Assembly: GCA_019693395.1 (NCBI GenBank)
Contig: JAAMXP010001145.1
Location: forward strand, 1-52,344
Direction: 5' to 3'
DNA length: 52,344 bases
From: Ettlia oleoabundans
Lineage: Eukaryota; Chlorophyta; Chlorophyceae; Chlamydomonadales
Positions within the stretch are counted from its first letter, which is position 1. Every line of letters begins with the position of its first letter. The translations under genes were made by a program, and so were the position numbers. Positions 46,982 to 52,344 of this stretch are shown here, piece after piece. Below the pieces are notes generated by a model, which was given only the letters and a program-made list of their open reading frames with translations, was not told where the DNA came from and ran no database searches.

Positions 46982-49900
46982 ATGCTTGCATTGGGGCTGC
47001 AAACGGCTGTTGCGGCTTCCTGCAGGGGGAGTGCGGCCAGCCAAGCGCCAAAGCCTCGCACGGCTTGCTTGCAGCAGAATGTATGGAGGCCGCAGACTCG
47101 GGGTTGCCGTTGTCGCTTGCGCTGCACGGCATCAGCGGCCACGCAGCAGCAGCAGGAGCGGGTGACGGAGCTTTTGGCGGCAGCCGGTGTTGACGTGTCA
47201 AAACTGGCAGCGGCACCTGGAGCAGGTGGCTTGGTGTGCAGGAAGGCGGTAAACAAGGGGGAGCAGCTCTTTGCAGTGCCAGAATCTGCATGGATCACGG
47301 CAAAAACGGCACAAGAGTCGGATATCGGCAGCCACCTTGCCGGGTGCGCATGCAGCCGTGGTCTGGCAGCGCATGGGTATACCCTCAGTCTCTGCTGTAT
47401 CGCAGTCTCATGTTGTGAATTTGGTTTCCAGTTCCAATTCTCTGGACCTGTGCCTGGCACTTTTTTCTGCCACACTCGATGTAGTGGCCCCCCTCGGATC
47501 TACATGCAGGTTGGAGCCTTGGCTAGCAATTGCCCTCTTCCTGCTGCACGAGCGCGCCAAGGGCGGCGCCAGCCGCTGGTCAGCCTACATCGATTCACTG
47601 CCAGCGGACAGCGGCAGCCCGGTACAGTGGATTGAGGCAGACTTGGCAGAATTGAAGGGCAGCCAGCTCCTAGGGACGGTGCAGGGCTACAGGTCTGTGT
47701 CTAGTGTGGGTCAGACTGATGCCTTTGAATACCGGGATGCTGCGTTCCTAACAGTTGTAATGGCCATTGTCAGCTGATATGCTTTGCTTACATGAACACA
47801 TCGTCCTAGAAGCAAACACTCAACGGATCAGTGAGTGCAAAATGCTGAAGGTTGCTAGCAAGGCGCCCTGGCTAATGTTGCTGGCTGATGGCCTACGCTC
47901 TGTCAACACTGATGCTGCTGCAGGGCCTACTTCCAGCAGCGCTTTGAGCAGCTTCAGGCAGACGTATTTGGGCCCAATAGCCAAACCTTCGACCCTGCAG
48001 GTGGGCTTGTTCTGGAAACTGTGGCTTGCCAGCTGCCGACTCTTGTCGGCGGAACTGAGATGCATGGTGTTCGCCACTATTGCAGCATTCAAGCAAAGAC
48101 AAGGCAAAAGTTGGCTTGATGTACAAATGTCTCCTGCATGCATCTTGTTGTGCAGTGTACACTTTTGACGCTTTCCTCTGGGCGGCCTGCACCGTGCGTG
48201 CACGCTCCCACCCACCCCTGGATGGCAGTAACATTGCGCTGGTGCCGCTGGCTGACATGGTGCGCTGGGCGCCGCTCATCCCTGCTGGCCGATGCTGCGT
48301 GTGGCGTGTCAAGGAAGCTGCCCACCTGTTATGGCTTATCGGCGCGGCTCCTGTTCTTGTTGACAGCAACCCTGCTGTCAATGCTTTTATTTCCTACTTC
48401 GTGCAGACTCAGCATCAGCGCGGCAGCGACAACAAGGGCTGGCAGCTGAAGCAGTTTGGTGGGCTGTTTATAGCGGGCTCATCTTCTGTGCTTGCCATGG
48501 AAGCCAGCAGCAGCATGGCAGCAGGCGATCCAATTGCTATGGACTTTGGCCCGCAGAAGTCAGGTGTGGGCGGGCTGGCGGGCTGGCTTCCAATGGTGTT
48601 GAGTGAATTAGCTGCCTGCTATGGGCGCAAGCAATAGACACATTCTTTCGCAGCCCACGGATTCAGTGCAGCGGTCGTTGGCAGGCCAGTTTTTGTATCC
48701 CTCGTGTTGTCCTAATTGGGTTGTCTGCTGGCTGCCTGGTGCAGATGGACAGTTGCTGGTAGACCATGGTGTCCTGGACCCCTTGATTGGCCAGGTGCGG
48801 CCTAATACCCACCCATCTAGCATTGAACTGAAAGGAAGCGCATTGCAGCACCTATGCATGCTGCCAAGGCACGCCATGGCAAAGCTTGCTCTGTGCCCAA
48901 CTACAGCACCACTTGCTGCGCTGCATGTGATACCTGTTCTGGTACCGGTCCCGGTACCACCCTCGATGCTATGTTTGGTGCTCGAAGTCAGTTTTCCAGC
49001 AGTATTCTACCAGATGTGTCACTGTAGCCTGACCGTTAGAGCCTACCACCACCAGTATTACCCGTAAGACTAGTGTCTCCACACCTGCCTGCAGCCCAGC
49101 TATGCCCTGACTCTAGAACTCAGTCAGGAGGACCGCAACTACGATGACAAGGCAGATATTCTGGAAATTAATGGGCTGGCAGAATCAACAGAACACGTGC
49201 TGCGGGCCGACCGGCCGCCGGACGAGGGCCTGCTGCCTGTGTTACGCCTGCTCAACCTGTCTGGTGGGTGTGAATACAGGGCCAAGTTGTGGGTGGCTGG
49301 GCGGGTGGGTGGGTTGAGTGCAAGTGATTGTATGTGCGCGGGTGGTTGAATGGGTGTGGTGAGTTATTTTATTGCAAAATATCTGAATTAGGACCTGGAT
49401 TGGGATTTATACCAGAGGCATGACAAGATTGCGCAAGGCGTGCATCTTGCTGCACAACAACTAGCTGTTTAGGCATACGTTGTGCGTTGCATGATGCTGA
49501 TGCTGCACTGCCGCTGCCTTCCTGCTGCTGCAGGTGCTGATGCCTTTTTGCTAGAGTCAATTTTCCGGAATGAGGTGTGGGAGCACATGCAGCTGCCAGT
49601 TAGCGAGGAGAACGAGCGGTGCTGCTACCAGGTGTGCCAAGGGTGCGGCGTACATGTAACACGTGTAGCATGGTTGTAACTGACTGTGAAGGTGGCAATC
49701 AGCTGAGTTGGGTGTGGAGCAAGCCGGCTGTGTGGGCGCGATGCATCAATTGCACTGCTAGTGAAAGCAAAGCTAGCAAACTGCAATGTCAAACGGGAGA
49801 GCGAGGGTGCAGCATGGAACAGACAGTCTGGGCATGGCAGGGCAGGCCGCATAGTAGTTGACCACAGCATGCCTGCTGTTGGCCTGCCTTCCATGTTATC

Positions 49901-50693
49901 TGCAGCAACTGATTGACGGCTGCACGGCGGCGCTGGCAGGCTACCAGACCTCGATAGATGAGGATCTGGCTTTGCTGCGCAGGTGTGCTCACTCATTCAC
50001 TGGTTGTGAGCTGCTTGAATTGTGCTTCGGCAGGTTGGCAATGGTGGCTGCTGTTTGTTTGGCTGGCCTTCCCACGCTTGCATCCGCTTGCGCCCATGCA
50101 CACAAGCACCAGTCCCACGCAGCAAGCCCCTGCTTCCGGTCTTGCAGTGGCAGCCTGGAGCCTGGCAGCCGGAGGCACTCTGCAGTGCGGGTGCGGCTGG
50201 GTGAGAAGGAGGCGCTGGATGCAACGCTGCGCTTCTTTGAAGAGCGGATCGACAGGTACGTGGCAACAAGGGGTGGGGTTGAAATATCGTGGAGCAGATT
50301 GGCAGGCGCATGGCACCGAGGAGGGTGGGCTCCGCGTGGGATTGGGCCTCTGGTAATGGCATTGGCAGGGCTGCCTGAGAGGTTGTGTTATTAGGTCCAC
50401 TTGGCAACACCAAGGGTGGGCCCTGTACCACAGGGGTTGTGTTACGAGGTCCACCTGTGCCACGGCCGTGTTAGTTGCTGCTGATGTATGCTGCTTGTGG
50501 CTAGGGCAACAGCACAAATTGCAATCGTGCTGTTACCACCAGCGCCATGTGTGCTATAATCCCACACACGCTGCCCACTCGCAGGCTGGAGGGGATGGAG
50601 TATTATGCAGAGCGGCGGCTCAAGCGACTGGGGCTGCTGGACGACAACGGCACCAGCACATGGGACTCATTCTTTGACCAGGGCATTGCTTGA
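46982..50693 (+). CDS. SET-domain protein of the Rubisco large-subunit methyltransferase family
   Basis: Exons: 46982-47343, 47510-47692, 47924-48000, 48156-48259, 48407-48563, 48745-48794, 49095-49263, 49534-49631, 49906-49982, 50148-50255, 50585-50693; 497 aa. The N-terminus (MLALGLQTAVAASCRGSAAS, rich in Ala/Arg/Ser/Gln) looks like a plastid transit peptide. SET landmarks follow: LVCRKAVNKGEQLFAVPES, LEPWLAIALFLLHER, FDAFLWAACTVRAR, IALVPLADM. The C-terminal Rubisco-substrate-binding domain is well kept: GADAFLLESIFRNEVWEHM, VRLGEKEALDATL, EYYAERRLKRLGLLDDNG. Family enzymes methylate lysines of Rubisco or chloroplast aldolase; relatives include other plastid SET proteins. Odd: the usual NHS after LADM reads TQHQ (aa 243-246), and the late DYG reads DHG (aa 301-303), so lysine methylation activity is in doubt. 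Length fits the family. Confidence 0.85.
50378..50460. repeat. Imperfect direct repeat in the last intron of the SET gene
   Basis: Two copies of a unit containing GGTTGTGTTA followed closely by AGGTCCAC, starting at about 50379 and 50438, lie within the intron 50256-50584. Confidence 0.6.
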
Positions 50694-51264
50694 GCTTCCA
50701 AGCAGCTGACCACCAAGCGCTTTCAGGTGCCCTCGAGAAGACCCCAGCTAAATTCGCCATGAAGAACAAATGATTCTACGCCAATTGCATTGCCCCCCAT
50801 CTTCATGTTTGTTCGATTTAATGTATGAGCGGTTGCCTCTCACCGCTGCCAATGGAAAGACCTCTCAAGACCCCCACCGCGGAATTATTGTTGCGGTTCG
50901 AAGGGCACAAGCCACAGGATTGGCAGCAGGGTGGGCAGCAATAACACCATTGAAAACCTCTACGCCCCTTTTACAGCATCTACACGAACCAGGGAGAACA
51001 CCAGTCCCACTGGTGGCATCTAGGACGCAATCTTGCTGCTGCCTAGCCGCCGCTTCTTCTTGACCCGCTCCGCCCGCTGTCGCCGCCAGGCTGGCATGCG
51101 CCTCGTGCCACGTGCAACTGCCGGTAGAGGCAAGATAATCGCATCGTCCTTGATCGTTTTGGTAGTTCAGGCTGGAAGCACAGCGTGTGCAGCACCTCAC
51201 CGAGTGTGCTCTTTGTTGATTGTGCAGCTGTAGCGCGGCAGCACCCGTCACACCGCTAGCAGCG
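50694..51264. other. Intergenic between SET gene and cactin
   Basis: Both neighbours are on the plus strand. The region should hold the SET gene 3' UTR and the cactin promoter and leader. Minus-strand frames here have no domain. No other gene seen. Confidence 0.5.
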
Positions 51265-52344
51265 ATGGGAAAGAACAAGAAGGAGAAAAAGAAGAAGGAC
51301 CGCAAGGAGAAAAAGCGGCGGCATCGTTCCTCCAGTCCCAGCTCCGGCACAGACTCTGATGAGGATTACAAGCGGCGGAAAGCCGAGAAGCTGGTGGGTG
51401 GGCCAAGAAGCGTAGCAGGCCTGTCACTGCCAACACCCGCCGCCGCTGCCACTGCCGCCTGTCTCAGCTTTGCGATTGTGCTGCTGCCGTTGCTCTCGCT
51501 GCTGCCTCCGCATTTCTTTCTGGCGTAGTTTGTCTTAGGCTTGCAGCAGCAAGGGCGACACTTTGCAAGTTCGTGCTTGCCCTTGCTGCCTTTTCCGCTC
51601 GTTTGCATGCCCAGGACACGCCCCCTACCCCTGCCCTTTCCTCTGGTGTTCCCTGTTGTAAGCCCCTCACCCAAGTATGACCATCTTCTGCAGGCTAAGA
51701 AGGTGGCAGAGCACCTCAAAAAGCACAAGGTCACGGGCACTGGCTACACAAATGACGAAAACCCCTTTGGAGATGCGAATCTTACTGAGCGCTTTGTGTG
51801 GGGCAAAAAGATTGAGAAGGAGCTTGCTAGCGGGCGAGACGTGCGCGAAATGACAGCCAAGGCAGAAATGAAGCGTCAAGCGGAGCGGCTGGTGAGCCGG
51901 GCTTAGATCGAATGTGGTTGGATGCATGTGTACAGTGCATACGTGGCAGACATGCGGTAGAGGCACCGGAAGTTGTAAAAGAATTTGCTTAAGGTTTGCT
52001 TTCCCTTTGCGCAGCACCATTAGTTGCCTGCAAGCAGTCAAACTCATTGGCAGAGCGTGCTGCTTTGTCTGCTCCCTGCCTAATCCTGGTCTTGTTGTTT
52101 GATTTCGGCTCTCGTTGACTCTCACAAGGGCTTGCTTTATCAGTGCCTCACACTGCGTTGTCTGCATGCTCCCTCTGACTGGGACAGGAGGAGATTGAGA
52201 AAGTGAAGAAGCGGCGGGAGCAGCGGGAGGCTGAGCGTGCGGCGATGGCTGAGGAGCTGGAGCTGATTCAGCGGGAGCGTGCGCTGGCGGAGGCGGCTGA
52301 CCTGGAGAAGAAGGAAGAGGAGGTGAGAGACACTGGGTGGGGGG
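51265..52344 (+). CDS. Cactin, N-terminal part (runs off the window)
   Basis: Exons: 51265-51393, 51694-51891, 52188-52322; the donor GTGAGA at 52323 shows the gene continues past the window. Cactin is a conserved nuclear protein of the spliceosome needed for accurate intron removal. Visible parts: a Lys/Arg-rich head (GKNKKEKKKKDRKEKKRR) with a Ser-rich stretch HRSSSPSSGTDSDEDYK, then the conserved core GTGYTNDENPFGDANLTERF followed by VWGKKIEKEL, and the start of a Glu/Arg/Lys coiled coil (EEIEKVKKRREQREAERAAM). All exons seen so far are in phase 0. The start is the first ATG after an in-frame stop and fits the family's N-terminus. The mid and C-terminal cactin domains lie outside the window. 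Confidence 0.88.

Noticed and set aside
1..52344. tRNA, rRNA, CRISPR arrays, bacterial operons, transposases or viral genes
   Set aside because: No cloverleaf B-box pattern, spaced repeats, operon-like frames or transposase/integrase motifs were found; the window is ordinary intron-rich algal nuclear DNA.

Overview
This is nuclear DNA of a green alga (Chlorophyta). The genes are dense and cut by many short introns (mostly about 90-350 nt). Coding parts are rich in Ala, Gln and Gly. The gene content is plant-like: a SET-domain Rubisco-methyltransferase-type protein, a plant-type glutaminyl cyclase, a protein like the Arabidopsis chloroplast family At4g37920, and a P450. Some genes carry a TGTAA motif downstream of the stop, as in green algal poly(A) signals. 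I cannot name the species. I built fifteen gene models by joining exons whose splice phases keep one frame; each full model is a multiple of three and ends at a stop. They contain 108 complete introns, all except six with GT-AG ends.

Layout, left to right: (1) 153-5395 minus, a four-RRM RNA-binding protein with a Gln/Ala-rich tail. (2) 6228-9118 minus, a membrane-anchored sulfotransferase. (3) 9469-12383 minus, a probable chloroplast protein of the At4g37920 type. (4) 12830-16917 plus, a coiled-coil Bfr1-like protein. (5) 17448-19520 plus, glutaminyl-peptide cyclotransferase. (6) 19842-23361 plus, a cytochrome P450. (7) 24354-26991 plus, a second sulfotransferase. (8) 27461-29730 plus, a PC-esterase/SGNH-type protein. 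(9) 30184-32464 minus and (10) 33342-36020 minus, tandem paralogous PC-esterase/TBL-like proteins. (11) 36228-38476 plus, a membrane-anchored SAM methyltransferase. (12) 38969-42940 minus, a zinc-ribbon plus Tudor-like protein. (13) 43497-46718 minus, TFIIE alpha. (14) 46982-50693 plus, a SET-domain protein. (15) 51265 to the window end, plus, the start of cactin.

The most striking region is 24354-38476. Five adjacent genes each encode a protein with one N-terminal membrane segment followed by a group-transfer or group-removal domain: a sulfotransferase, three PC-esterase-fold proteins and a methyltransferase. The P450, the glutaminyl cyclase and the other sulfotransferase, also N-terminally anchored, lie just to the left. 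I read this as a neighbourhood for decorating secreted or wall glycans in the Golgi (sulfation, O-acylation, O-methylation). The anchors and motifs are seen; the shared pathway is inference.

The right end is housekeeping: transcription initiation, splicing and a plastid-type methyltransferase family. Several gene pairs share short divergent promoters. I saw no tRNA, rRNA, CRISPR array or intact transposable element.
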